Source: Pelorhabdus rhamnosifermentans (GTDB lineage: Bacteria; Bacillota; Negativicutes; UMGS1260). From it: a DNA stretch of 64,000 nucleotides. Position numbers and translations under genes: made by a program. The DNA is taken from assembly GCF_018835585.1 (NCBI RefSeq), contig NZ_JAHGVE010000018.1, forward strand, positions 1 to 64,000, in the 5' to 3' direction. The notes below the pieces were generated by a model. That model saw only the letters and a list, made by a program, of their open reading frames with translations. It was not told the DNA's origin and did no database searches. Below, piece after piece: positions 12,001-17,339 of the stretch. Positions within the stretch are counted from its first letter, which is position 1. Every line of letters starts with the position of its first letter.

Positions 12001-12480
12001 TTGAAGGCACAAGGTTTTGATCCAAATGATCCAACTAATGCAAAATTATTGGCAGCTGAAGTAGAAAAACAGATACAAGTAAGTAAAGAAGTCAATGATA
12101 GTGTCATGGGTTCTATCGGTGGCGGTGGTTTCAAGACGTTTAAGGAATTAAAAGCTTTCCTTGGTTCTCCTGGAGAAGGAAATCAGTGGCATCACATAGT
12201 GGAACAAGCTCAACAGAATGCATGTAGGGCTGGATTCGCGGCAGAAGAGATAAATACTGTAGAAAACATAATTGCTTTGCAATCTGGCAAGGGAAGCGTC
12301 CATAGTGAAATCAGCGGATTTTATTCAAGTAAACCCGACTTTACACATGGATTGACAGTAAGAGATTGGCTTGCGAGTCAGAGCTTTGAGGAACAGTTTA
12401 AGTTTGGAATGAATTATTTAAGGAAATTTGGAGATGTCGTTAAGGAAAATGGTAGTTGGGTTTTTAAACCGTTTGAATAA
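1..12480 (+). CDS. CdiA/FhaB-like filamentous haemagglutinin exoprotein, 5' partial
   Basis: The reading frame is open from the first base, so the N-terminus (signal peptide and TPS secretion domain) lies outside the window; at least 4,159 codons are present. The first ~2,000 residues are tandem copies of a ~418-residue unit rich in G, N, Q, T and S, as expected of a beta-helical haemagglutinin stalk. A less repetitive section (about 2,250-2,740) is followed by further haemagglutinin repeats to about residue 3,500. A glycine/alanine-rich pretoxin segment starts at GGIMSDLGG near 3,697. The last ~100 residues hold WHHIVEQ at about 4,062-4,068 plus conserved N and H residues, an HNH/endonuclease VII-like toxin signature. 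Family knowledge: such proteins are exported by a CdiB/TpsB partner and deliver the tip into neighbouring bacteria. No such partner is in view. The next gene looks like the immunity protein. The exact toxin activity is inferred. Confidence 0.88.
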   Translation, partial: TMLTAGTVNSTGTLGAGVKSDGSLGTTGDLTVNVTGATRATGQNMAAGNLTVKGGAVDLSGSKTYAGSNANLTSVSGDLNTTGAAVQAVGILTAKVQGALHNDQDAKGTAGQIQAGKLTVTADAISNRGGKLVQTGSDNTVIQAIQGIDNTQGQIATNATDVAINGNALNNSQGQIEQAGTGNLNVKLAGDANNNGGKIGTNGELNVQGQNIANSQGQIVAQKGVNLTVQSGLSNRNGLVSGGDKVTITVLGTVDNSQGSIEAGKGLTLGAQSVNNQNGRIVNLDGSDLHVNASQDIQNQSGLMGGNGNVVIASQILSNQGGKVTSQGNLTITATDGIDSNLSSNEVKTTGAIASGKDLTITSGGQVVLTGSTTANGNIAIQATSGLNNQSMLLAGGNTNVATSGELDNSGVLAAGQQTTLTAGNVNSTGTLGAGVKADGSLGTTGNLMVNATGATRAIGQNMAAGNLTVKGGTVDLSGSKTYAGSNASLTSVSGDLNTTGAAVQAVGTLTANVQGALHNDQDAKGTAGQIQADKLIVTADSISNRGGKLVQTGSDNTVIQATQGIDNTQGQIATNAANAAINGNALNNSQGQIVQAGTGMLSVHMAGDVQNSDGKIGTNGQLELKGQNVTNIQGQIVAQKDVTLHMQSGLINQTGLVSGGEAVTVKASGTIDNSQGSIEAGKGLTLGAQSVHNQNGRIVNLDGSDFNVNASQDIQNQSGLLGGNGNVVIASQTLGNQGGKVTSPGNLTITATVGIDSNLSSNEVKTTGAIASGKDLTITSGGQVGLTGSTTANGNITIQATSGLNNQSLLLAGGNTRVATSGELDNSGVLAAGQQTTLTAGSVHSTGTLGAGVKADGSLGATGDLTVNTTGIASANGQNMAAGNLSVTGGTVDLSGSKTYSGSNANLTSVSGDLNTTGAAVQAVGTLTANAQGTLHNDQDMKGTAGQIQAGKFTVTADSISNRGGSLVQTGSDNTVIQATHDIDNTQGQIATNAANVEINGNALNNSQGQIAQAGTGMLSVHMAGDVNNNSGKIGTNGQLELQGQNVTNSQGQIAAQKGLNLTVQSGLSNQHGLVSGGDKVTITAQGTVDNSQGSIEAGKGLTFGAQSVNNQNGRIVNLDGNEMKVTASQDIQNQSGLIGGNGNVVVASQTLSNQGGKITSPGNLTITATDGIDSKLSSHDVQTTGAIASGKDLNITSGGQVVLTGSTTAGGNIDIQATSGLNNQSMLLAGGHTSVTTQGELANSGVLAAGQQTTLTAGTVSSTGTLGAGVKADGSLGTTGDLTINTTDATYATGQNMAAGNLTIQGGTVDLSGSKTYAGSNANLTAVSGGISTAGGVVQVAGTLTAKAQGTFHNEGGAVTSGQIALTIDSISNVSGKLTQLGTEKTKISAVHDIDNTQGQIASNGTDVEINGSALNNSQGQIVQAGTGMLSVHMAGDVNNNSGKIGTNGQLELQGQNVTNSQGQIAAQKGLNLTVESGLSNQHGLVSGGDKVTITAQGTVDNSQGSIEAGKGLMFGAQSVNNQNGRIVNLDSSEMKVTASQDIQNQSGLIGGNGNVVVASQTLSNQGGKITSPGNLTITATEGIDSKLSSHDVQNTGAIASGRDLTITSGGQVVLTGSTTANENIDIQATSGLNNQSMLLAGGNTHVTTQGELDNSGVLAAGQQTTLTAGTVSSTGTLGAGVKADGSLGTTGDLTINTTDATYATGQNMAAGNLTIQGGTVDLSGSKTYAGSNANLTAVSGDISTAGGVVQVAGTLNSNVQGAFHNEGGAVTAGQVALTADSISNVNGKMTQLGTEITKISAVHNIDNTQGQIATNAADAEINGKDLNNSQGQIVQAGTGNLNVKLVGDVNNNGGKIGTNGQLELKGQNVTNNQGQIAAQKGVNLTVQSGLSNHNGLVSSGETVNITAQGTVDNSQGSIEAGKGLMLGAQSVQNQNGRIVNLDGSDLHVTASQDIQNQSGLIGGNGNVVMTSQTLGNQGGKVTSQGNTTITAASGIDNTAGKIFAQQDLAVWQKGADLNNTQGLLGASGNVTVQAADVNNQQGKLVSDHDLTLVAKSLTGLGQTFAGQDLSITLHDDYTQQTGNDVKANGNFKFITAGSLINQGTLEAGGNMSVSANSITNHTGATIAGGSGLTLTTPGQVVNDGQMSGSQVDVHASQLINTNAIMGDHLTVTAGSISNTGASAIIAGTQNIQLYAGNVLENKDGATIYSAGNLVLAGSAKQDGSGNYTDRIGNFLNQSATVEADQNMGIFANQITNRKREFATQQKVVLDEWAPGVSYHCDNVPGEGIHSHLRRGGIRVSPDGEYPPKYLIKQTITDTIITKDSSEGKILAGGNMIVRAGTVDNNMSKIMAAGTLDITAGTIDNTTLAYTRVNNRLLGIQAQWRDHPDNLYDFHDVVYEQPISGYTAILGGGKQVVINAGSVNNIKVAPSDAFQSTPDGLTASVSNGVAYFEKTAQGYNKVAETAALAKQFGVSGGSNVNSIGSAQQTGQLNTKVADGLSSGPTGVSGGLASNGISSTQEMGPTNHRVTDGLIFGHTGVASNQNTDTITQVPMEDTAVKITGVAAENMAALMPTASSAESNIPRQTTNGSGLTLPQNSLFKLHQEPSAQYLVETDSRFTNYKNFISSDYMLQQISSDPSKIQKRLGDGFYEQQLIRDQVGQLTGRYYLDGYSSDQEEYKQLMTNGVVYAKQYHLDVGVALTSEQMATLTSDMVWMVEKEVQGQKVLVPVVYLAHTKDTNLTPSGSIIAADNVTIHTSGDLKNSGTIQAKEGLQVDALDINNYGGKLDGGQGTLLTATQDIANISGSISGQQIQIQAGHDFKNETASFNVETATGTKTTVGNIASVSAGQNLVVQAGHDVSVNGANLKAGGDLSLQAGHNLAIGAVEQNDQSAMSRGKFNFNTSTTKNVTSTLQAAGTINLVAQNDATLRGVQVDAGKDLNLIALSGNTTIAAVKDHTQTEYQTNDSKGREKIYRHTANDDETVIGSGLTAGNNINIGAFGQTNGTGNILVSGSNIISQTGTIQLQGTHNVTIEAVNEHHESLDESRITKKGFLSSKTTETRDYQLNNDVKGSTLSGNAIAIVSGQDLTVKGSNIVGTNDVTLGAKDNINISSAEESSASEHYHYEKKSGIFGGGSFGITIGSRSQKTDNTVLNINQVSSTIGSTNGNVTLQAGKNVDIAASNLISGKDLNIAGQNVTIETADNVTKQKQVYEFKQSGLSFSVGSPALNVIGSAVNNIQRSTEVSDSRLKALYDYRAAETLTKDDTLKNISKNGVKAITSGGSISVSLGTSQTRSETNSEIVTAQSSQLTAGQNLNIAAFGGDITIKGSQLDGKNINLTAAKDVNLEAAQNTTHNQTTTSGSSSGIGVDISAKGAGAFVQGSKNKGNENGDTITHVDTKITAGDTLTIHSGQDVNLAGAKTQGETIKIDAGRDLNLKSLQDSDNYHETNSSVGGKMGIGTGIDLSAGKGKINSNYNSVTEQTGIYAGKGGFDIQVGMNTDLKGAVIASDATPDKNKLSTDTLTHSDIQNKADYSASSSGYNLDTVTNIKDGGKDVNGKQVLVAEKGLSGSPDISVPVNGSASSTTKSAIAQGTIIVRSGNTDLSSLNRNTTDSLNALGKIFDKKKVQEQQELTKVFGQEAYKAIGDLALNQYQKALDDADKAQKAGNTTAYKEAMARADSWHDGGANKILLHAVAGGIMSDLGGSSFTSGAASAGLNEAVQNELAKIKDPGIHQLVSAAIGAVASKLAGGNAQAGASIAVNATKYNWLDHYQQQAMAEALKAAGDDSGKRLEIYSFYAALSQYNEDHYLTRDEAIEQSLLDQLHYDTADTKGGLNLTLNQITGYYQGYDLAGYYRGMLEGNKDYLPSFLDHFDYSQGQRQDMQDNYKPAPAPAPETVDSVMNNGGSWNSDGQAVRSDGKVCDNLPSRGEYEYSKTGRIDDYYPDGTAAINIDGKSYPIDSAPKKTVSDETTTQSTTGQNTSEPKSEQDSMAVYFAKGSLKAQGFDPNDPTNAKLLAAEVEKQIQVSKEVNDSVMGSIGGGGFKTFKELKAFLGSPGEGNQWHHIVEQAQQNACRAGFAAEEINTVENIIALQSGKGSVHSEISGFYSSKPDFTHGLTVRDWLASQSFEEQFKFGMNYLRKFGDVVKENGSWVFKPFE
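7..6000 (+). repeat. Five-copy tandem coding repeat, 1,254-bp unit
   Basis: The same landmark (CTGACAGCAGGAA-like, encoding LTAG) starts at 7, 1261, 2515, 3769 and 5005. Spacings are therefore 1,254, 1,254, 1,254 and 1,236 bp, all multiples of three. The units differ by scattered substitutions and an 18-bp deletion in the fourth. The fifth copy decays after about 5,960. The first copy begins at the window edge, so more copies may lie to the left. Confidence 0.93.
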
Positions 12481-12500
12481 TTTCGGAGGGTGAATTAATT

Positions 12501-12848
12501 ATGAGAGCATTAGAAAAGATACTTGAAGAGTTTGTAGAGGCGTGCTTGAAGCAGGAAGACTCTATTAAACGGGGGGATTCTAAAACAGGAAATAAACAAT
12601 ATCGAATAATTCAGGGAATTAGACGTGATTTGAAGGAAAATCCTAATTATGGACTTGAAAAATTAATTCCTTTTCTAGAACATTCAAGTGCAAATGTTAG
12701 GTTGACTGCAGCATTTACTTTAATTCCAATATTGCCAGAACAAGCGAAAACGGTTTTGAAAGCATTGGCAATAGGCAGAGGAACAATTGCATTTAATGCA
12801 GAGATGACCTTGGCCGAATGGGAAAAAGGAAATCTAAAGTTTGATTAA
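12501..12848 (+). CDS. DUF2019 family protein, probable immunity protein for the upstream toxin
   Basis: A 115-residue acidic, helical protein starting 20 bp after the exoprotein stop, with GGAGGG about 10 bp before the ATG. It resembles the DUF2019 family: an N-terminal LEEFVEACLKQ helix, a central HEAT-like PFLEHSSANVRLTAA helix pair, and a C-terminal FNAEMTLAEW motif. HEAT-like small proteins commonly act as immunity proteins in polymorphic toxin systems, and the position directly behind the toxin tip fits that role. Its base composition matches the AT-rich toxin end. The family assignment is fairly sure; the immunity function is inferred from position. Confidence 0.72.
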   Translation: MRALEKILEEFVEACLKQEDSIKRGDSKTGNKQYRIIQGIRRDLKENPNYGLEKLIPFLEHSSANVRLTAAFTLIPILPEQAKTVLKALAIGRGTIAFNAEMTLAEWEKGNLKFD

Positions 12849-12863
12849 AGTAATTAATGGAAA

Positions 12864-12895
12864 TAGGCTAGTGGACGTAAAGATCCGCTGACCTA
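12864..12895 (+). terminator. Hairpin after the toxin-immunity pair
   Basis: TAGGCTAGTGGA pairs with TCCGCTGACCTA around the loop cgtaaaga, with one mismatch and two G-U pairs. There is no clear U tract, so termination is only probable. The stem and loop closely resemble the terminator after ompH at 16718. Confidence 0.45.
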
Positions 12896-12933
12896 AACAA
12901 AATCAAACTAAAATCAGAAATGAGGAACATTCA

Positions 12934-13116
12934 ATGCTAAAATTTAAAACTATCTTACTCTCAGCCTTCATGCTCTTCAGTATAGTAGCCATTACTCAGC
13001 CAACTACTACCTATGCTGCTGATGCATCACCAGTCGGAGTAGTAAACTATCAACAATTAATTAATCAGCATCCTGATATGGCTCAAGCGAATGAAACCTA
13101 CAAAGTAGCAGTCAAA
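12934..13116 (+). pseudogene. ompH/skp-like periplasmic chaperone, exon 1 (gene split by group II intron)
   Basis: The first 61 codons of an OmpH/Skp-family protein. There is a signal peptide (MLKFKTILLSAFMLF core, cleavage likely after TYA near residue 28) and then the family start PVGVVNYQQLINQHPDMAQ. The frame continues into intron sequence and stops at 13155. The missing part lies in frame at 16461-16715. Joining codon AAA (13114-13116) to CAA (16461-16463) restores a 145-residue protein reading VAVK-QAQDDFNAKSAKM, which matches the family. Skp/OmpH proteins bind unfolded outer-membrane proteins in the periplasm. Function depends on the intron splicing, which looks doubtful because the nested copy is degraded. 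Confidence 0.82.
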
Positions 13117-13674
13117 GTGTGTCCTGAGGAGACGATTGCGACGAGGGGAGAGTGAAAACTAGCAATCAATTCATGCTTTGTGAGAGATGATGGTAGGTCC
13201 ATATCGAAATCGGCATTCAGGTGCAGGTTTCAAACCGCCTTTGGGTGCTGCAGCCAAAAGTTGTGGTGCTGAGCGCAAATGGAAAAGGCTAATACATTAG
13301 TCAGGTGAGTGCTATGAAGCTGAACGAGAGTGAAGAATTGAAGAAGCGTCGTTACTGCTTAAAATGCAGTCAAAACCAGAGGCTTTTGACACCGCTGGGA
13401 TTAATCTGACGGAAACCTGATTACTGGTCAGATGGCTGTCGGCGTTGAGGTTACAGGAGCATAGCACAGGCTCTTATAAGGAACAGGAGAAATCTGGACT
13501 AACTGATGTAAAACGAAAAGTCCAAGCGATACAATGACAAGGATGAAAGTAGTGATGCAGGGTGCAGATGCGGAAGAATTCATAGTAGTGAGGAATCTGC
13601 TGTAATGGCGGAGGAGCGAAGGGATTCTGTTATCTATACTTCGGAAATTAAACAACCAGAAGTGGGAGGATTTG

Positions 13675-14919
13675 ATGAAAGAAGGAAAGTCGTTTGAGAT
13701 TTCAAAGTATCAAGTGTTAGAAGCGTACAAACGTGTAAAAGCGAATCATGGCGCTGGAGGCATTGATGAAATGGACTTTACAGAATTTGAGAAAGATTTT
13801 AAAAACAATTTATATAAGCTGTGGAATAGGATGTCATCAGGCAGTTATTTTCCTTTGCCAGTAAGAGGAGTAGAAATACCTAAGAGAAATGGAAAGAAAA
13901 GACTTCTTGGTATCCCCACTATAACGGACAGAGTGGCTCAAATGGTAGTACGAATGAATTTTGAACCGTTGGTGGAACCGAAATTTTGCTCGAATTCATA
14001 TGGGTATAGGCCGGGACGTTCAGCCATAGATGCAGTAGGAATCACTCGAAAGCGATGCTGGAAAATGGCATGGGTCATTGAATTTGATATCAAGGGAATG
14101 TTTGATAATATTGACCATGAACTGATGATGAAGGCCATACAAGCGCATACAGATTGTAAATGGATACTCCTATATATTGAGAGATTATTGAAAGCCCCTA
14201 TTATGATGGCGGATGGTAGTAGTGAAGAAAGAAATTCTGGTATTCCTCAAGGTGGCGTCATAAGTCCGGTACTGGCAAATCTCTTTATGCATTATACATT
14301 TGACTTATGGATGGAGAGGCAATATACGCAAAATCACGGGGTCAGATATGCAGATGATGGAGTGATACATTGCCGGACAAAAGAGACAGCAGAAAGACTT
14401 TTGGAAGCCCTAAAGAAACGAATGGTGACGTGTAAACTGGAAATACATCCAGATAAAACCCGCATCGTATATTGCAGAAGCGATCGCTATCCAGGACGAC
14501 ATGAACATGAATCATTTGACTTCTTAGGATATACTTTTCGTAGACGGCTTGTGAAAAGCGAGAATGGGAAATTTTTCAACAGCTTTACACCCGCAGTTAG
14601 CAAAAGTGCGGGACAAAATCTTAAAAACAAGATTCGGGACATCCGGCAAAGTAATAAAATACTGTCTCTGGAAAAACTGGCGGGAATCATGAATCCAATA
14701 CTTAGAGGATGGTCAAATTACTTCTCAAAATTCTGTGCAAGTGAAGCAAGAAAAGTCCTTAACTATGTAAATCACACATTAATCAGATGTATCAGGTTCA
14801 AGTATAAGACCATAAAAAGAAGCAAAGCGAAAGCGTATCGATATTTAATACGAATAGCTAAAGCACAACCGAACCTGTTTTATCACTGGAAAATGGGGAT
14901 ACGTCCAACGGTTGGATAA
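13675..14919 (+). CDS. ltrA: Group II intron A reverse transcriptase/maturase
   Basis: A 414-residue LtrA-type protein; ATG at 13675 follows GGAGG by 5 bp. The N-terminus has the RT0 region ANHGAGGID, then IPKRNGKKRLLGIPT, the SGIPQGGVISP fingers/palm motif, and catalytic YADD at about residue 225. Domain X follows with NPILRGWSNYF. It ends soon after domain X, so there is no HNH endonuclease domain. Such enzymes help their intron fold and splice and copy it into new DNA sites; endonuclease-less types often use replication forks for priming. The ORF is intact and lies in intron domain IV. The protein resembles the bacterial class D type; the class is inferred. Confidence 0.93.
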   Translation: MKEGKSFEISKYQVLEAYKRVKANHGAGGIDEMDFTEFEKDFKNNLYKLWNRMSSGSYFPLPVRGVEIPKRNGKKRLLGIPTITDRVAQMVVRMNFEPLVEPKFCSNSYGYRPGRSAIDAVGITRKRCWKMAWVIEFDIKGMFDNIDHELMMKAIQAHTDCKWILLYIERLLKAPIMMADGSSEERNSGIPQGGVISPVLANLFMHYTFDLWMERQYTQNHGVRYADDGVIHCRTKETAERLLEALKKRMVTCKLEIHPDKTRIVYCRSDRYPGRHEHESFDFLGYTFRRRLVKSENGKFFNSFTPAVSKSAGQNLKNKIRDIRQSNKILSLEKLAGIMNPILRGWSNYFSKFCASEARKVLNYVNHTLIRCIRFKYKTIKRSKAKAYRYLIRIAKAQPNLFYHWKMGIRPTVG

Positions 14920-14955
14920 CAAGAGCCGAATGAAGGGAGACTTTCACGTTCGGTT

Positions 14956-16419
14956 GTGTGTCCAGATAAGGCTGGCGTGTTCAGCAGGAGTTAATCTTGC
15001 CGGGGTAAAAGTCAGAACCCCTGTAGCTTGGATAGCAGGGTGGCGGGAAACCAAGACTCTGAAGCCTATCGACAACCGTTTCTAATGGAAACGTGCGAGT
15101 GATATGGCGTAACATTTGAGGCTATTGAAGCGCAAGGCGTAGAGGTTTTTCTTGAGGAAATACAGGACGAACTTATCGAGCGAACCTATCGGCCACTACG
15201 AGCGAGACGGCAGGAAATACCAAAAGACGGAGGAAAAGTACGCGTCCTGTCAATACCTGCAATCCGAGACCGAGTGGTCCAAGGAGCACTCAAACTTATA
15301 ATGGAACCGATCTTCGAGGCGGATTTCCAACCGGGGTCGTATGGTTATCGACCGAAACGTACTGCGCATGAAGCGGTACATCGGGTAGCAACAGCGATTG
15401 TCCAGAGGAAAACTCGGGTTATAGATTTGGATTTAAGTGCCTATTTTGATACTGTGCGGCATCATTTGCTTCTCGACAAAATAGCGCGCCGAATCAATGA
15501 CCGAGATGTCATGCATCTAATGAAATTGGTGTTGACGGCAGCGGGTAAGCAAGGAGTACCACAGGGCGGGGTGATTTCACCGTTGCTCAGTAACATCTAT
15601 CTCACAGAAGTAGATCGGATGCTAGAAAGAGCTAAAGAAGTCACACGCAATGGGCGATACACCTACGTTGAATATGCAAGATTTGCTGACGATCTGGTGG
15701 TGCTGATCGATGAGTATCCACGCCATAACTGGTTGCTGAAAGCAGTAAGTAAGCGACTACGGGAAGAGTTTGCCAAACTACAAGTCCAAGTAAATGAAGA
15801 AAAGAGTCGCACTGTAGATTTGAGATGCAAGGAAAGCTTTGGCTTTCTGGGATTTGACTTTCGTCAGATTCGGAGCATCAAGAACAAGGTATGGCGAGCG
15901 CACTATATGCCAAAGCTGAAAAAGCGAACGGCGCTGTTACAGAAATTAAAGGATGTGTTTCGGCGATACCAGTCGCAACCAGTAAGTCGGGTGGTACAGT
16001 TGATAAATCCGATACTGCGGGGCTGGGTGAATTATTTTGCTGTGGGACACTCCAGTGAGTGCTTCAGCTTCATCAAGGACTGGGTAGAAAAGAAGATACG
16101 TCGCCATATGGGGAGGGCTCGGAATCGGCGGGGCTTCGGTTGGAAGAGGTGGAGTAGACAATGGCTTTACGATGAACTCAAGCTATTTAATGGCTATCGA
16201 GTTCATCGCATGTTAGAGACGAAAGCGTCACCAACATGATAGGTCTCATAAACCTTAACGAGAAACAAACCGGAGAGCGTAGTGCGGGAAATCCGCACGC
16301 TGCGTTCGACGTGGCGGAGGCTGGAAACGTGACTAGGGCAGACCAGACTGAGGTCCACCGTGAAAGCGTTGGAATTATCACTGGAGTCTAATGGGATGCG
16401 CGCTAGTTTTCGACCCTAC
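14956..16419 (+). mobile_element. Group II intron B (inner, deleted) nested in intron A domain V
   Basis: Starts GTGTGTCC directly after ...TTCGGTT of intron A's domain V and ends ...CGACCCTAC before the C that completes that domain V. It contains a fragment of a second, unrelated reverse transcriptase and its own domain V-like hairpin near 16275-16307 (GAGCGTAGTGCGG, GAAA loop, CCGCACGCTGCGTTC). Only ~150 bp of 5' RNA sequence remain before the RT frame, where several hundred are usual, so most of domain I and the RT start are deleted around 15103. It is therefore probably unable to splice alone. Confidence 0.65.
15103..16239 (+). pseudogene. Group II intron B reverse transcriptase, N-terminally truncated
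   Basis: The coding frame begins abruptly at about 15103 (YGVTFEAIEAQGVE...), after a stop at 15100 and without start codon or ribosome site. It continues with IPKDGGKVRVLSIPA, GVPQGGVISP, catalytic FADD and the maturase segment INPILRGWVNYFAVGHSSECF to a normal-looking C-terminus. The first ~60 residues that precede GVTFEAIE in the family are missing. A GTG at 15274 could start a shorter product, but that would lack RT motifs 0-1. The protein differs clearly from intron A's enzyme, so this is a different intron lineage and not a duplication. No HNH domain is present. Confidence 0.82.
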
Positions 16420-16460
16420 CCGTGAGAAGCTCAGGATGAGATTTCCTGGGCTTACTCGAC

Positions 16461-16715
16461 CAAGCACAAGATGATTTTAATGCCAAATCAGCCAAAATGA
16501 ACGATCAGGATAAAAAAGCCTTATCCCAACAGTTAGAACAAGGTTTACAACAAAAACAACAGGAACTAATAAATGCTATACGTGATAAAGTAAATGCTGC
16601 TGTCAAGGCGGTAGCTGATGACAAAGGATTAACCGTTGTTGTGGATAAAAGCGTTATCGCTTATGGTGGACAAGATATAACAGATGACGTAATGAAGAAG
16701 ATTACGGGTAAATAA
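16461..16715 (+). pseudogene. ompH/skp-like chaperone, exon 2
   Basis: The C-terminal 84 codons of the OmpH/Skp-like gene, in frame from CAA at 16461: QAQDDFNAKSAKMNDQDKK, a glutamine-rich coiled-coil helix (QQLEQGLQQKQQELINAIRD), then the conserved end KGLTVVVDKSVIAYGGQDIT and DDVMKKITGK. Alone it could start only at ATG 16497, with no ribosome site, no signal peptide and half the coiled coil missing, so it is best read as the second exon of the gene beginning at 12934. A strong terminator follows directly. Confidence 0.82.
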
Positions 16716-16717
16716 GT

Positions 16718-16762
16718 AAAAGAGATGTCAGCGGACGTAAAAATCCGCTGACATCTCTTTTC
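16718..16762 (+). terminator. Rho-independent terminator of ompH
   Basis: A perfect 17-bp stem, AAAGAGATGTCAGCGGA (16718-16734) with TCCGCTGACATCTCTTT (16744-16760), around the loop cgtaaaaa, ending in a T run. Confidence 0.9.
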
Positions 16763-16856
16763 TTCTCAGTGTCTTCTAGTGGCACTCAATCATTAGGTAA
16801 TAAATTCCTATTAAGTCACCATTTACAATGATTCTAGCAATATCTGAGTGAATCAG

Positions 16857-16882
16857 AGCCTAGTCAGAATTTTGACTAGGCT
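16857..16882 (-). terminator. Hairpin after the zinc-ribbon gene
   Basis: AGCCTAGTCA pairs perfectly with TGACTAGGCT around a 6-base loop, immediately after the minus-strand stop. The U tract is weak. Confidence 0.5.
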
Positions 16883-16883
16883 A

Positions 16884-17051
16884 TTAAAATGACTTTGACT
16901 CGTTACTATTGCAAAAAGGACAAGTACCCCCATATCCAGTACCAGAGCAATTGGAACAATAAATACCACCGCAGTCTTGGCATTTAATAAGTTGTCCACC
17001 ACAAGGTGCATCAGCACCACAATTCGGACATTTTCTCACAGTATCATACAT
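16884..17051 (-). CDS. Small zinc-ribbon protein
   Basis: A 55-residue protein with four CxxC pairs: CPNCG, CQDCG, CSNC and CPFC, a double zinc-ribbon pattern. I start it at the ATG at 17051 (MYDTVRKCPNCG) because GAGGAGG lies about 10 bp upstream; a longer in-frame start at 17084 has no such site. The partner and role are unknown; such miniproteins are often nucleic-acid or protein adaptors. A 10-bp inverted repeat (16857-16882) follows the stop and could be its terminator. Its upstream region overlaps the transposase remnant on the other strand. Confidence 0.68.
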   Translation of the reverse strand: MYDTVRKCPNCGADAPCGGQLIKCQDCGGIYCSNCSGTGYGGTCPFCNSNESKSF

Positions 17052-17084
17052 TTTAATAAAACCTCCTCGTGACCAATATGTCAC

Positions 17085-17314
17085 TGCCGCCGCAGGAACT
17101 AATAAAGTTTTACTGTAATCGTGGTCGGATGGAAAATTTTATCAAGAAATCCAAAAATGAATTCGGCTTTGCTACGATGAGCAGTCATTCTATGCTTGTT
17201 AATGCGAATCGCTTACAGATTTGTATGCTGGAATACAATCTTTTTAACTGGTTTCGTCGGTTATGTCTGCCTGACAAAATGAAAAAGTTTCGTGCAGATA
17301 CCTGGCGTTTTTAA
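17085..17314 (+). pseudogene. IS1380-family transposase remnant (C-terminal end)
   Basis: About 75 residues (QELIKFYCNRGRMENFIKKSKNE ... RRLCLPDKMKKFRADTWRF) resemble the C-terminal end of IS1380-type DDE transposases: the YNxRGRMENxIKExK block, then the SHS/NANRLQ helix and the LCLP tail. The catalytic front two thirds are absent and no ribosome site precedes it, so this is a relic. It runs antisense across the promoter of the zinc-ribbon gene. Confidence 0.65.
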
Positions 17315-17339
17315 CTCGCCATGAATAATTCAGGTTTAA

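Larger units (their letters stand above)
13117..16460 (+). mobile_element. Group II intron A (outer) inserted in ompH
   Basis: The 5' end is GTGTG, fitting the GUGYG rule. The 3' end is ...CTTACTCGAC, fitting the terminal AY rule. Removing it joins the two ompH exons in frame. Non-coding domains I-IV lead occupies 13117-13674, followed by a reverse transcriptase. Domain V starts GAGCCGAATG at 14922 and its last base (C) appears at 16420, because intron B interrupts it. Domain VI is 16421-16460, a stem with AAGCTCAGGA pairing to TCCTGGGCTT. TTTTGAC at 13384-13390 is complementary to the last six exon bases GTCAAA and may be EBS1, although it also pairs with GTCAAAA at 13369. Boundaries are inferred by eye. 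Confidence 0.78.

Noticed and set aside
13117-13674. Separate small genes in the intron leader
   Set aside because: No frame with a ribosome site; the stretch is explained as structured intron RNA domains.
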